A program made the translations under genes and the position numbers. Positions 27,835 through 36,793 of a DNA stretch of 52,771 nucleotides are shown one piece after another. Source of the DNA: an uncultured Pseudanabaenaceae cyanobacterium (GTDB lineage Bacteria > Cyanobacteriota > Cyanobacteriia > PCC-9006 > JAAUQQ01). Numbering within the stretch: position 1 is the first letter of the stretch; each line of letters opens with the position of its first letter. The DNA is taken from positions 1 through 52,771 of the forward strand of contig CALLAT010000085.1 of the NCBI GenBank assembly GCA_938002085.1. Direction: 5' to 3'. The notes beneath the pieces are model-generated. The model made no database searches. It saw nothing but the letters and a program-made list of their open reading frames with translations, and was not told the origin of the DNA.

Positions 27835-28501
27835 ATGGAGAACTCTTTGCTATTTAGTTAGACGAATAACCATAGATAATTTTCTATGGTAAGAGTTCGA
27901 TCTGAATTGGTTTCCTGATGAACTTTTGTAATGACTCTCTCAGAATCTTAAGTTCATGCTTCCGTAATCGCTCGTTTTATTGGTGGTATTCCAGCCCTAT
28001 TAGCCTTGTCACGACTGGACTTTTTACTTCCATTACGTCTGCCTATTCAATAGATAGAGTCCTTGCCTGACCCCCTTTGAATCCCCTGACAGTGGAAGGT
28101 TAAGCAATTTTTGCTGGGTTTTGGCTGAAAATATGAGAAACCGTGAATTTTTGTCTGTTTTCTTTGTCTCAACGATTGTTGAGCATAGCGTTAGTGGTGA
28201 GGGCGATGAGTACATACACTCAGTTCTGAATTCGAACTTGAATTTTTTGAGTTACGGGTTTGGGGTATGAACTCAAAACTTAGTCAGTCTGAACGATTAC
28301 TTGTCTGTTCCTCTTTCGCAGCCGTCTTGCTTTAAGTAAGCAGAATGGTTTGCTGTGGTGGGGCAGTGGTGGTCGCCTTGTCTGGAACCTAAAGTTCTTA
28401 GCAGTTGATTTGGGACTTCAGGCAAGCGCATTGGCTTAACCTTACAAACTCGCCTTTAAAAAAGTTCTTTTGTACACAATCCCCATTTCTAAAGGAGGTT
28501 T
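27835..28501. other. Long intergenic region upstream of cpcL
   Basis: About 670 bases. Just after the pentapeptide gene GAACTCTT (27840-27847) and AAGAGTTC (27891-27898) form an outer inverted repeat around an inner CCATAG/CTATGG hairpin (27870-27889), possibly a weak terminator. The rest contains no recognisable gene; a 60-residue reverse frame at 28033-28215 was not accepted. The cpcL promoter and an AAAGGAGG ribosome site lie at the right end. Confidence 0.45.
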
Positions 28502-29257
28502 ATGCCTATTCCGCTGTTGGATTACACTCTCACCAGCCAGAATCAAAGAGTGACGGGGTTTGAAGTTGCTGGCGACGAGCAGCCCGTAATTTACTCCAGC
28601 GAAGACTTGAGATCGCCTGGAGAAATGGATGCTCTGATTCAGGCTGCCTACCTTCAGGTGTTCCATGAGCAGCAAATGCTCAAGCATAATAGGCAGACTT
28701 ATCTCGAGTCTCAGTTGCGCAACGGTCACATCACCGTGCGGGAGTTTATTCGTGGCTTGGTCACTTCTGGCCCATTTCGCACTAACAACTACAACAGCAA
28801 TAGCAACTATCGCTTTGTAGAGCTCTGCGTACATCGCCTCTTAGGCCGTGATGTCCATAACGAGCGCGAAACCCAAGCTTGGTCCATTATTTTGGCCACC
28901 AAAGGTTTGAACGGTTTTGTCGATGCCTTACTCGATGGTGATGAGTACAGCTCGAACTTTGGAGATGACATTGTTCCTTTCCAACGCCGTCGGGTACTTC
29001 CCCAGCGTTCAGCAGGCGAGCTTCCCCATCAGCGTATGCCTCGCTACAGTGCGGAATATCGCATTCGCTTAGAGAACAGTGGACTGTTGGCTAAGGGAGG
29101 TGTGGGTGAATCCTCCTTTAGTTCAACTTGGGAGGGCGGTTTGCCACCTAAGTCCGTGCGCTTGCTGGGTGCTGCAATCACCATTGGTGGGGCTACAGTT
29201 CTTTTGGGGATGACTGTTTCAATCGCTCTAGCAGCTTTTGGTCTGATCAGCCTCTAA
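28502..29257 (+). CDS. cpcL: Rod linker CpcL (CpcG2-type) with membrane-like C-terminus
   Basis: A 251-residue CpcG-family linker. The N-terminal PBS_linker domain is typical of rod-core linkers: MPIPLLDYTLTSQNQRVTGF, YLESQLRNGHITVREFIRGL, YRFVELCVHRLLGRDVHN and GDDIVPFQRRRV. Instead of the polar C-terminus of core-binding CpcG, the last about 34 residues form a long hydrophobic segment (LLGAAITIGGATVLLGM, then VSIALAAFGLISL). This is the mark of CpcL/CpcG2, which attaches rods to the thylakoid membrane and photosystem I without an allophycocyanin core. The ribosome site AAAGGAGG is 5 bases before the ATG. It precedes cpeC, so a phycoerythrin-containing CpcL rod is implied. Confidence 0.9.
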   Translation: MPIPLLDYTLTSQNQRVTGFEVAGDEQPVIYSSEDLRSPGEMDALIQAAYLQVFHEQQMLKHNRQTYLESQLRNGHITVREFIRGLVTSGPFRTNNYNSNSNYRFVELCVHRLLGRDVHNERETQAWSIILATKGLNGFVDALLDGDEYSSNFGDDIVPFQRRRVLPQRSAGELPHQRMPRYSAEYRIRLENSGLLAKGGVGESSFSSTWEGGLPPKSVRLLGAAITIGGATVLLGMTVSIALAAFGLISL

Positions 29258-29631
29258 GTAGTTAACAATTTGTTACTGCTCTGGAGCGCATAGCCTGTAG
29301 GGATTTTACCTAGTAGGAGTCTTGCCAATGAATGTTCATAGGTTACATTTCTTAAGTTAATATGACTTGAGAAACTCGTATTATGAGACTCGGGAAGACT
29401 CTTTCGGGGTCTTGCTCCAAAATCTCTACGCTATGTATGGTTGCAACTCAAATCCGAATTTAACGGGTTTGGTCTGTTTCTATTTCAGTTCTAAAGCGTT
29501 TTACACATTCTGGTGTTGAGTTGTTCATCGTCCCTGCCAATGCAGCAGGCGATCGTATTTGTTAACTGCGATCGGTTGGACGCCCTCACCTTGTCAAAAA
29601 CTCCGTTAATATCCATTAGGAGACAGTTTCA
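29258..29631. promoter_or_regulatory. Leader/promoter region of cpeC
   Basis: About 370 bases between cpcL and cpeC. It contains the palindrome TAACAATTTGTTA at 29263-29275. It also contains a 10-bp stem with one G-U pair formed by 29348-29357 (TTTCTTAAGT) and 29365-29374 (ACTTGAGAAA). In Fremyella the cpeC leader carries a regulatory stem-loop for light-colour control, so these are candidates for similar control. The last part has an AGGAGA ribosome site before the cpeC ATG. Confidence 0.5.
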
Positions 29632-30486
29632 ATGCCATTTGGACCTGCATCCCAGCTGGGGATTGCTCGCTTTGACGAGACTGCCCCTGTCGAGTTGCTT
29701 CCCGGCCGCTCCCAAGAGGAGGCCGAAGTCGTTATCCAGGCTGTTTACCGCCAAGTTTTAGGTAATGCCTATGTGATGGAGAGCGAGCGGCTTTCCGTCC
29801 CTGAGTCTCAGTTCAAGCGGGGAGAACTCAGCGTACGCGAGTTTGTCCGTCGAGTTGCTAAGTCAGAGCTGTATCGCTCTCGGTTCTTTGACTCTTGTGC
29901 TCGCTACCGTTACATCGAGTTGGCTTATCGTCACCTGTTGGGTCGCACGCCTTACGACCTCGAAGAGATGCGTGGGCACAGCACAACCCTTGACACTAAA
30001 GGGTTTGAAGCTGACGTCGATAGCTTCGTCGATAGTGCGGAGTACCAGGATACTTTTGGTGAGGACACCGTTCCTTTCCTGCGTGGCTATAAGACTGAAG
30101 CTTGCCAGAGCATGGTTCAGTTCACTCACTTCTTCGACATGGTGCGTGGTTCTTCTAGCAGTAGCTTGAAGGGCAGTATTGCTGGTAAGACTCCTGTCTT
30201 AAACAGCCGCGTCATTAACACTGAACCTACTCCCTTTAGAGGCAGTGGTTCTACCTTCGTTGAGCCTACTTTGGGATCTCGTCAGCGCCTGGGTGCTGGT
30301 GCTACCTCCGATGGCAAGATTTACCGCGTCGAGGTCACGGCTTACCGCTCCAATGTGGTTAATCGCGTTTCCAAATTCCGTCGCAGCAACAAGGTGTACA
30401 TGGTTCCCTTCGATCAGCTGTCGGAAACCTACAAGAGAATTCACCGCCAAGGCGGCGTAATCGCTAGCATCTCTGCTGTTAATTAG
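29632..30486 (+). CDS. cpeC: Phycoerythrin rod linker CpeC
   Basis: A 284-residue linker with PBS_linker (about 25-155: AVYRQVLGNAYVMESERLSV, YRYIELAYRHLLGRTPYDL) and C-terminal CpcD domain (about 226-284: GKIYRVEVTAYRSNVVNRV, FRRSNKVYMVPFDQLSETYK). The MPFGPASQLGIARFDETAPV start is the CpeC signature. CpeC is the linker of the phycoerythrin hexamer next to phycocyanin. An AGGAGA ribosome site precedes the ATG. It is followed 231 bases on by cpeD. It is the first of the linker genes related to the cpeCDESTR operon of chromatic-adapting strains. Confidence 0.95.
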   Translation: MPFGPASQLGIARFDETAPVELLPGRSQEEAEVVIQAVYRQVLGNAYVMESERLSVPESQFKRGELSVREFVRRVAKSELYRSRFFDSCARYRYIELAYRHLLGRTPYDLEEMRGHSTTLDTKGFEADVDSFVDSAEYQDTFGEDTVPFLRGYKTEACQSMVQFTHFFDMVRGSSSSSLKGSIAGKTPVLNSRVINTEPTPFRGSGSTFVEPTLGSRQRLGAGATSDGKIYRVEVTAYRSNVVNRVSKFRRSNKVYMVPFDQLSETYKRIHRQGGVIASISAVN

Positions 30487-30717
30487 AGTTGGATGATCTG
30501 GGTTTTCGGCTTGAGGCTTTTTGCTTCTAGCTGGAAACCTAGTGCCGTTTGTCGGTGAATTGCTTTGGAGACTGTTCCGGTGGATTACGTTGCTTGTTCT
30601 CCGCATGCAGTCATGAGTTAAAAGCCGAGTTTCGGCCCGTTTGCTGTGAAGAGCGTTTCACCAGCATGGGCTGAGTTTTTAAAGTCTTTGATAAAAGTCG
30701 CTAAGGTTTGTTCAGCC

Positions 30718-31515
30718 ATGGTTAGTACTGCTCCCGCTGTAAAGTTTGGAATCGACGCATTTGCCGAAACTCGCTTTGAGCTTTGGCCTAACAGTACAAG
30801 TGAGGATAAGGCTGCTGTCATTAATGCGGTCTACCGTCAGGTATTGGGCAATGCTCATGTGATGGAGAGTGAGCGCCAAGTCTCCGCTGAGTCCTATTTG
30901 TGTAACGGTCAGCTGTCCGTTCGCGAGTTTGTTCGTGCTGTAGCCAAGTCTGACTTCTATAAGTCCCGCTTTTTTGAGAGTTCAGCTCCTTATCGCTTCG
31001 TTGAACTGAACTTTAAGCATTTGTTGGGTCGGGCTCCTGCTAGCCAGGCGGAAGTTTCCGAGCACATCCGTCGTTGCGTTGAGCACGGCTATGATGCAGA
31101 GATTGATTCCTACATCGACAGCGATGAGTATCAGTCCAACTTTGGCGAAGATACGGTGCCTTTTTATTGCGGCACTCAGAGCCAGCTTGGTCAGAGCCAG
31201 GCTGTTTATAACCGCACTTACGCTATTTTCCGCGGTCCTGCGGAGAGTGATAAGGCTACTAAGTCTTCTACGCTGGTGGCCGCGATCGCAGGCAACAGTG
31301 CAACCAAGATTTCTCCTCCAACTTCTGGTGCTATTGGCGGTGCACCTTCTGCTCCTGGCAAACGCTTCAAGATTGTTGTGACGGGTATGACCAACGGCAG
31401 CCGTCGTCGTTTGGCAACCAAGACCTATATGGTTCAAGGTGACAACATGACTCCGCAGCTGAAGCAGATTCATCGCACCAGTGGCCGTATTGTGAGCATT
31501 ACCGAAGTCGCGTAA
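30718..31515 (+). CDS. cpeD: Phycoerythrin rod linker CpeD
   Basis: A 265-residue linker from the ATG at 30718 (MVSTAPAVKFGIDAFAETRF); the frame is open 24 codons upstream but without family content. The PBS_linker domain is at about 25-155 (AVYRQVLGNAHVMESER, YRFVELNFKHLLGRAPAS) and the CpcD domain at about 205-265 (KRFKIVVTGMTNGSRRRLAT). CpeD holds the second phycoerythrin hexamer in the rod. A strong terminator follows immediately, so cpeCD may be transcribed separately from cpeE, unlike the single operon known in Fremyella. Confidence 0.93.
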   Translation: MVSTAPAVKFGIDAFAETRFELWPNSTSEDKAAVINAVYRQVLGNAHVMESERQVSAESYLCNGQLSVREFVRAVAKSDFYKSRFFESSAPYRFVELNFKHLLGRAPASQAEVSEHIRRCVEHGYDAEIDSYIDSDEYQSNFGEDTVPFYCGTQSQLGQSQAVYNRTYAIFRGPAESDKATKSSTLVAAIAGNSATKISPPTSGAIGGAPSAPGKRFKIVVTGMTNGSRRRLATKTYMVQGDNMTPQLKQIHRTSGRIVSITEVA

Positions 31516-31532
31516 GCTTAACGGCTTTGATA

Positions 31533-31570
31533 GAGGGGCTTAAACAATCGTTTGAGCCCCTCATTTTTTT
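31533..31570 (+). terminator. Rho-independent terminator after cpeD
   Basis: GAGGGGCTTAAAC at 31533-31545 pairs with GTTTGAGCCCCTC at 31550-31562 (one G-U pair) with a 4-base loop, followed by ATTTTTTT. It lies 18 bases past the cpeD stop. Confidence 0.93.
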
Positions 31571-32464
31571 AGTCTTTTATCTGTTGAATTTGAATTTAAT
31601 CCTTTCAACTGTGCGTTGACTTGTTTGGTCTCGTTCTGTGGAGCGTTAGGTCCATTGGTTGTTTGGGGAATAAAAAATTCTTTGTAAATAGGGAAGAATC
31701 GGTTACTTCCTGGCTAAGGCAACGAGTGAATTGAGTAGCGAGTTTAGTCTTGGGAGATCACACAAGGACTTCTTCTTGTGTGAACCCTTGCCCGTCGCTC
31801 TGGCATTTGGAGGTGCTAGTCCTGATAGCAAGGTGACCCTGTTGAGTTGACTACTTATGGCTCTCATGCGGTAGATAGAGTTCTTGCTTCCGCTGTAGCG
31901 ATGGTTGATGTGGTTGGTTCCCTTGAACCAGCTATCAGAAACTTTTATAAGCGGAATTCACTGCCCAGGCAACGAATTCGCTTGCTCATTTGAAATGAGC
32001 TAAGTCTATCTATCATTGCTGAGTTTAGCTCAAGAACTTAGTCAAATGATGTCGTATTCGATTTGTGTTTAAGTCAGTTATGGAATATTTCTTGTGAGAA
32101 TTGGAGTCTATTTACCCCCTTTAGACTTCTTTGCATTTTAATAGAGCTTGAATACTTGGAATAAGCCATTAAACATTGCTTTGGTGGCTTATTCTCCGTG
32201 AAGATTTGTTTTTTTTGTTGTGGCTGCTAAAAGACTGAAAGCTGGTTTCCCTCCTTTTTCCTAGACTTTATGCTGGCTAAGATCGCTTAGTTTGGGAACA
32301 ACTCAATCCGTAATATCGAAGTTCTTAAAACTGTTAAGTCTCTTGACGCTCACTGCTTAGTCATGCGGTTTGTTACTCATGGTGAAGTTTAATGAGTTCT
32401 GAATACCTGATTTTATTGGGTTTCTAAACATCGATTAACATTTTGCCTTTAAGGAGATACGAAA
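31571..32464. other. Long intergenic region between cpeD and cpeE
   Basis: About 890 bases with no recognisable gene. It holds a 9-bp hairpin at 31758-31783 (TCACACAAG/CTTGTGTGA). It also holds a smaller one at 31984-32000 (GCTCATT/AATGAGC). Its right end supplies the cpeE promoter and an AAGGAGAT ribosome site. The length is unusual for a phycoerythrin linker operon. Confidence 0.5.
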
Positions 32465-33226
32465 ATGGCTTTATGGGTAGAGTCCCAGACTGGAATTGAA
32501 CTCAGATCTAATTTCACAGAGGATGACCTTCAAGTTGTAATTCGCGCGGTTTACCGTCATGTGTTAGGCAATGCCCACATTGATGATGGTGAGCGCTTGA
32601 CGAGTGCAGAGTCTATGTTGCGTAACGGTGACATTAATGTGCGCCAGTTTGTTGAGGCTGTGGGCCTGTCAGATCTCTACCGCAAGAAGTTCTTCGAGCG
32701 GTCTTCCCAGTACCGATTCATTGAGCTGAACTTCAAGCATTTTCTGGGCCGGGCTCCCAGGGACCAAGCAGAGCTCTCTGAGCATGTTCAGCGTTACAAC
32801 GCTGAGGGCTATGAGGCAGATATCCTCTCCTACACCGGTAGCGATGAGTATAGTCAGAGCTTTGGTGAGAATGTTGCACCCTATGCTCGGATGACTCAGA
32901 CCCAAACGGGAATGAAGAACTCTGCTTTCAATCGCGCTTTTGCTTTGTTCCGTGGAGATGCTACCAGCGATGCCAGTGGGAAGGCTCGCTTGATCTCTGC
33001 TGTGGGTGCTAACCAGGCCATGAAAATCTCTGCACCCGCTAAGGGCTCAGGTGCTTCTAACAGCCGGGGTAAGCGCTTCCGTCTTGAGGTCGTTAGCCCT
33101 GGACAAGGTGCTCGCTTCCGCCGTGCTAATGCGACCTATGTCGTTAGCTACAGTCAGTTGCAGTCGCGGATGCGCTCGATCCAGCGCCAGGGTGGAAGCA
33201 TTGCGTCCATCTCTGAGGTTGCTTAG
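32465..33226 (+). CDS. cpeE: Phycoerythrin rod linker CpeE
   Basis: A 253-residue linker with PBS_linker (about 15-145: VIRAVYRHVLGNAHIDDGER, YRFIELNFKHFLGRAPRDQA) and CpcD domain (about 200-253: KRFRLEVVSPGQGARFRRAN). The MALW start, GMKNSAFNRAFALFRGDATS and SRMRSIQRQGGSIASISEVA identify CpeE, the terminal or third phycoerythrin linker. It is closely related to the reverse-strand paralogue at 22003. An AAGGAGAT ribosome site is 4 bases before the ATG. A terminator follows. Confidence 0.93.
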   Translation: MALWVESQTGIELRSNFTEDDLQVVIRAVYRHVLGNAHIDDGERLTSAESMLRNGDINVRQFVEAVGLSDLYRKKFFERSSQYRFIELNFKHFLGRAPRDQAELSEHVQRYNAEGYEADILSYTGSDEYSQSFGENVAPYARMTQTQTGMKNSAFNRAFALFRGDATSDASGKARLISAVGANQAMKISAPAKGSGASNSRGKRFRLEVVSPGQGARFRRANATYVVSYSQLQSRMRSIQRQGGSIASISEVA

Positions 33227-33250
33227 GCCCTAGTGGTTTGAGATTGCCTT

Positions 33251-33297
33251 AAAATTGGGAGGCTGTGAACTGATGTTCTGGCCTCCCAATTTTATTT
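33251..33297 (+). terminator. Rho-independent terminator after cpeE
   Basis: AAAATTGGGAGGC at 33251-33263 is exactly complementary to GCCTCCCAATTTT at 33281-33293, with a 17-base loop and a T-rich exit (ATTT). It starts 24 bases past the cpeE stop. Confidence 0.88.
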
Positions 33298-33423
33298 GGG
33301 GCTGGATCGTGAAGTAAATGGTGGAGGAGGAGCTTTGCCCGTTATGGCTCCATAACTACTTATTTCGTGCGGTGCAGCTCTTTTCTCGTGGTCACAAATT
33401 TTAAAGGCTTTTTGGAATAGTCC

Positions 33424-33966
33424 ATGGATATTGAAACGTTTGTCGAGCGCTCTCTAGGGCGTTGGCGATCGCAGCGTAGCAGCCACAATCTTGCGTTTCA
33501 GCATTCGGAAGAGGTGCTTTCTACGGTGGATATTGTGCCCGTCGCCGCCAGCGATGAGTCGGTGATTGAGCTGTGCAATGCCCAGGGATTTGAATCTGCT
33601 GCTGCGGTTGCTCCTTTTCATATGGCTTGGCAAGGGGAATCGGATTGGGATGACGATGAAAAAACCGAGGGGAGTTGTTTGTTAGTCCCTATTGCTGACC
33701 CTGAAGGAGCACCGAATTGCGGTAAGTTGCTGCGTTCCACTGGATACGCCGAAGAAATGCCAGCAGTGGGGGAATATCGTTTTACAGAGGAAGGGGTTTT
33801 TGTGCTGATCACCCCTTATAACCGCGCCTCTGCTGAGGAGCGTATCTGGTTTGGTACGCCTAATCTACGCTTTCGCGTCTCGATGATTCGCACTAGCGAT
33901 GGGCAAGGGGTTTTGACTGCATCCTTTGCCTCAGAAATTCGTGCCAAAGCTGAGACATCGGCTTAA
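33424..33966 (+). CDS. cpeS: Phycoerythrin lyase CpeS
   Basis: A 180-residue bilin lyase of the CpcS/CpeS family. Landmarks: LGRWRSQRSSHNLAFQHSEE, ESDWDDDEKTEG, GKLLRSTGYAEEMPAVGEY, ITPYNRASAEERIWFGTPNL and FASEIR. This fits CpeS, which attaches phycoerythrobilin to beta-phycoerythrin at the Cys82-type site. Its position after cpeE and before cpeT matches the cpe(CDE)STR order, which supports the name. The terminator just upstream suggests a promoter of its own in 33298-33423. Confidence 0.88.
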   Translation: MDIETFVERSLGRWRSQRSSHNLAFQHSEEVLSTVDIVPVAASDESVIELCNAQGFESAAAVAPFHMAWQGESDWDDDEKTEGSCLLVPIADPEGAPNCGKLLRSTGYAEEMPAVGEYRFTEEGVFVLITPYNRASAEERIWFGTPNLRFRVSMIRTSDGQGVLTASFASEIRAKAETSA

Positions 33967-34060
33967 GGTATTGAGCTTCGTGACTTTCAGCGATGCTTAT
34001 AGGAACTGAAGTGACGATAGACCTGATAGGTCAAGATGGAGTGAATCAAAGTTGAGACCC

Positions 34061-34753
34061 ATGCAAACGGCTTCAGACAGCACAACGGATCAAAATTCAT
34101 CATTTGCAACGCTCTGCCGCTGGATGGCAGGTGAGTTTAGCAACCAGGGCCAAGCCATGGCAGAGCCTGCAAACTACGCCCATATCCGCGTTGCTTTTCG
34201 TCCCTTGCCCGCTGGGTTTTTCCCAGGTGTGGGCTTCTATTCCGAACAGGCCTACGACTATGATCTCTGGTCTCCCTATCGCCAGGGGATCCATCACTTA
34301 GTAGAGCAACCAGATGGGTCGGTTTACATTGAAAACTATGCCCTCAAAGAGCCCATGCTTTATGCAGGGGCGAGCCGTGAAGATAGCATTTTGGCGTCGA
34401 TTCCTTCCGATGGCATCGAGCGTCGATGCAACTGTTCCATGTTGTTTACTCCCACAGACGTTCAGCCTGACTTTAGCCGTCTGCCCGAGGGAGCTTCGCC
34501 AGATCTACCCGGAGCTGAGGGGGATGGTCTTCGCTATGTGGGACAGGTGGAGCCCGGTGACAATTGTTTGATTCCTCGAGAGGGGCGGATTACTTATCTG
34601 GTTAGTGAGGTGGATCTGACTGATAAAACTTGGGTTAGTCGCGATCGCGGTTTTGATGTGGAAACCCATGAACATATCTGGGGGTCAGCTTTGGGGCCTC
34701 TCAGATTTGAGAAAATTCGCAGTTTCGCTGAAGAGTTGCAACCCTTGGATTGA
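34061..34753 (+). CDS. cpeT: CpeT/CpcT-family bilin lyase
   Basis: A 230-residue lyase from the ATG at 34061; a TTG three codons upstream is less likely. Family features: WMAGEFSNQGQAM, YAHIRVAFRPLP, GVGFYSEQAYDYDLWSPYRQ, ENYALKEP, and WVSRDRGFDVETHEHIWGS. CpcT ligates bilin at the Cys153 site of beta-phycocyanin and CpeT is its phycoerythrin counterpart for the Cys165 site, with a proposed chaperone role. The gene follows cpeS by 94 bases and precedes cpeR. It is about 30 residues longer than the typical CpcT because of N-terminal and internal additions. Confidence 0.88.
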   Translation: MQTASDSTTDQNSSFATLCRWMAGEFSNQGQAMAEPANYAHIRVAFRPLPAGFFPGVGFYSEQAYDYDLWSPYRQGIHHLVEQPDGSVYIENYALKEPMLYAGASREDSILASIPSDGIERRCNCSMLFTPTDVQPDFSRLPEGASPDLPGAEGDGLRYVGQVEPGDNCLIPREGRITYLVSEVDLTDKTWVSRDRGFDVETHEHIWGSALGPLRFEKIRSFAEELQPLD

Positions 34754-35250
34754 AGAGTGAGGGGCGATCGCTGGGTCAGCTACAGGACCGTAGTCTCTTG
34801 ATTCGCTTGCTATTGATTGCTTCGCTTTCTTGCAATGATGTCCTTGTGGATGCTGAAACCCTCTTGAATCCGTTTTGCTTTTCGGGTCATGCAAGAGATT
34901 TATATTGATGATCTTCAAGTAAGTTGATAGAACAGAGGAATAAAGCCTCGTCTGTTTTATAAAATTCAATTTTCTTTCCCATTGGATGCAGCCGTAGGGT
35001 CCTGCTGAGTTTAATGGGCTCCTCTAGCCTGTAGAGCAGGTTGAGTGGAGCCGTTCGCATCATAAAATTCTTTTCTCTTCTGAATGTTCTCGATTTGGCA
35101 ACATTCAATGGTTGGTCAGCTATGTTTTGGAACAGATGCCTTACAGGGCTCTGATTCTGAATGGAGTTGATTCGGAATCGATGCATTCACCAACCTAGCA
35201 ACCCCTCGCCCAATCCAATGCCTTTCAAAATGTCTTGAGGCAAGGCCGTT
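34754..35250. other. Intergenic region between cpeT and cpeR
   Basis: About 500 bases with no recognised gene. Reverse-strand frames (34685-34969 and 34887-35186) lack family features and good starts. It probably carries the cpeR promoter or a long leader. Confidence 0.4.
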
Positions 35251-35556
35251 ATGTATCCCGTTCAGGCCGAAAAGAAGCTGCGAGCTTGGATTCGCAGTCA
35301 CCATCTCATTTGTTCGGGCAACTTTTATTTTTTTGAAACGGTAGAGTACTCCGCTGTTGAGCGATTCACAGAATGTGTCGAAACTCTAGGAGGAGTGCTG
35401 ATCAATGTTGAGCCATTAAAGAAAATCTGGATTGGCAATCATCGACTGGTCGTGCTTTATCGAGCTAAGGCGAGTTTGCACACGCCTGAACATGCGCTGC
35501 GAAATTATTGGAGTAAGCGTGGCAGCTTCTATTCGCGATTTGATGAACGCGGCTAG
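35251..35556 (+). CDS. cpeR: Phycoerythrin gene activator CpeR
   Basis: A 101-residue protein matching CpeR: YPVQAEKKLRAWIRSHHLIC, SGNFYFFETVEYSAVERFTE, CVETLGGVLINVEPLKKIWI, HRLVVLYRAKASLHTPE and a closing RFDERG. CpeR is a small activator required for transcription of phycoerythrin genes such as cpeBA. Its target DNA is not defined. It is the last gene of the cpeS-cpeT-cpeR string, as in the Fremyella operon, but with a large gap before it. No helix-turn-helix is visible in the sequence. Confidence 0.85.
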   Translation: MYPVQAEKKLRAWIRSHHLICSGNFYFFETVEYSAVERFTECVETLGGVLINVEPLKKIWIGNHRLVVLYRAKASLHTPEHALRNYWSKRGSFYSRFDERG

Positions 35557-36189
35557 GGAAGCATTAGCTTCCCCTTTCTGCTTTTGGCAGACCGAGGGCC
35601 AAGGAGCTTTGAAGCCTAAAGTATTTAACTAGAGTTAATGAATTGAAATGTTTTAGTTCTTGAGAAGCTTCCTTGAAATCGCTGTGCGTCAGGACGAGAT
35701 GTTAAAAGCAGTCCAGTTATGCGTTCCCGTCCGGCAGCAACTACATCGGCCTCAGAATGCGCCTCAAGCCACATCTGTAACAATTGTTGAGCTGCCTAAA
35801 GTCGCTCTCCCAGAGGTTTTCAGGTGTTTCGTGGGTAACAAAACTTAATGACCCCTGGTGTGTTTGAAGTTCGCTATTGTTGTATAAATGTAACCGTAAG
35901 GTTAAAGCTTCAACTCATCTAGCTTTTTCTTCGGATGGGTTCTGGCCTTTCTGGGTTCCTGAAGTTTTGCATTCAACTTTTTGGTTTCATTTTTTAGTTA
36001 AAATGAGAATCACTAGCATTAAAAATATTGCTGGTGCTTGTGCCAATAGGGTCGTTGCATCTTTGGGTTGCCGGGGAATCTGGTTGTCGACTATGGCGTT
36101 TGTCAGGTCTTGAGCCAGCTAGCCAGTAATGCTGACTGAATTACAACTGCTTTTGTAAGTCAAGCGAATCGAGATTTAGGAGATTATTA
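35557..36189. promoter_or_regulatory. Promoter/leader region of cpcBA
   Basis: About 630 bases upstream of cpcB. It is AT-rich and should contain the strong cpcBA promoter; a TATAAA at about 35882-35887 is a possible -10 element. A TAGGAG ribosome site lies just before the cpcB ATG. No gene is recognised; the TTG-started frame at 35660-35848 has no family content. Confidence 0.45.
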
Positions 36190-36708
36190 ATGTTTGACGC
36201 TTTTACTAAGGTTGTCGCTCAAGCCGACGCACGCGGTGCTTACCTCAGCGCTGGTGAGATCGATGCACTGAGTGCAATGGTTGCTGACAGCAACAAGCGT
36301 ACTGATGCTGTTAACCGCATGACCAGTGGTGCTTCCAGCATCGTTGCTAACGCTGGCCGCGCTCTGTTCGCTGCTCAGCCTGGCTTGATCGCTCCTGGTG
36401 GCAACGCTTACACCAGCCGTCGCATGGCTGCTTGCCTGCGCGACATGGAAATCATCCTTCGCTATGTCACCTACGCTACCTTCGCTGGTGATGCTTCTGT
36501 CTTGGATGACCGTTGCTTGAACGGTTTGCGCGAGACCTACTTGGCTCTCGGTACTCCCGGCGCTTCTGTTGCTGAAGGCGTTCGCTTCATGAAAGAAGCT
36601 TCTTTGGCTGCTGTTGGCGATAAGAATGGCATCACTGCTGGTGATTGCAGCGCGCTGATGTCTGAAATCGGTGGCTACTTTGACAAGGCTGCTTCTGCTG
36701 TAGGCTAA
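36190..36708 (+). CDS. cpcB: C-phycocyanin beta subunit
   Basis: A 172-residue subunit of normal length. Bilin cysteines are C82 ([19 protein letters not shown]) and C153 ([10 protein letters not shown]); N72 in [10 protein letters not shown] is the usual methylation site. The start [20 protein letters not shown] is diagnostic. The gene is preceded by TAGGAG and followed by cpcA after 85 bases. It forms alpha-beta phycocyanin hexamers in the rod, probably the inner part next to CpcL. Confidence 0.98.
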   Translation: MFDAFTKVVAQADARGAYLSAGEIDALSAMVADSNKRTDAVNRMTSGASSIVANAGRALFAAQPGLIAPGGNAYTSRRMAACLRDMEIILRYVTYATFAGDASVLDDRCLNGLRETYLALGTPGASVAEGVRFMKEASLAAVGDKNGITAGDCSALMSEIGGYFDKAASAVG

Positions 36709-36793
36709 GTCCCCTTTGGGCTTGTTCTAGACGTTTTGTCTGGGCCTTTTGCTTGTTAATTCAAATTTTGCAAAATAATCGGGAGATACCTTC

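Noticed and set aside
28033-28215. Reverse-strand frame of 60 codons upstream of cpcL, suspected transposase remnant
   Set aside because: No terminal repeats or transposase motifs were found. A 15-base similarity to a stretch near 31873 is too short to mean anything.
34887-35186. Reverse-strand open frame of about 99 codons between cpeT and cpeR
   Set aside because: No family features and no good start context; it lies where the cpeR promoter or leader is expected.
35660-35848. TTG-started frame of 62 codons upstream of cpcB
   Set aside because: No ATG start, no family content, and it lies in the expected cpcBA promoter region.
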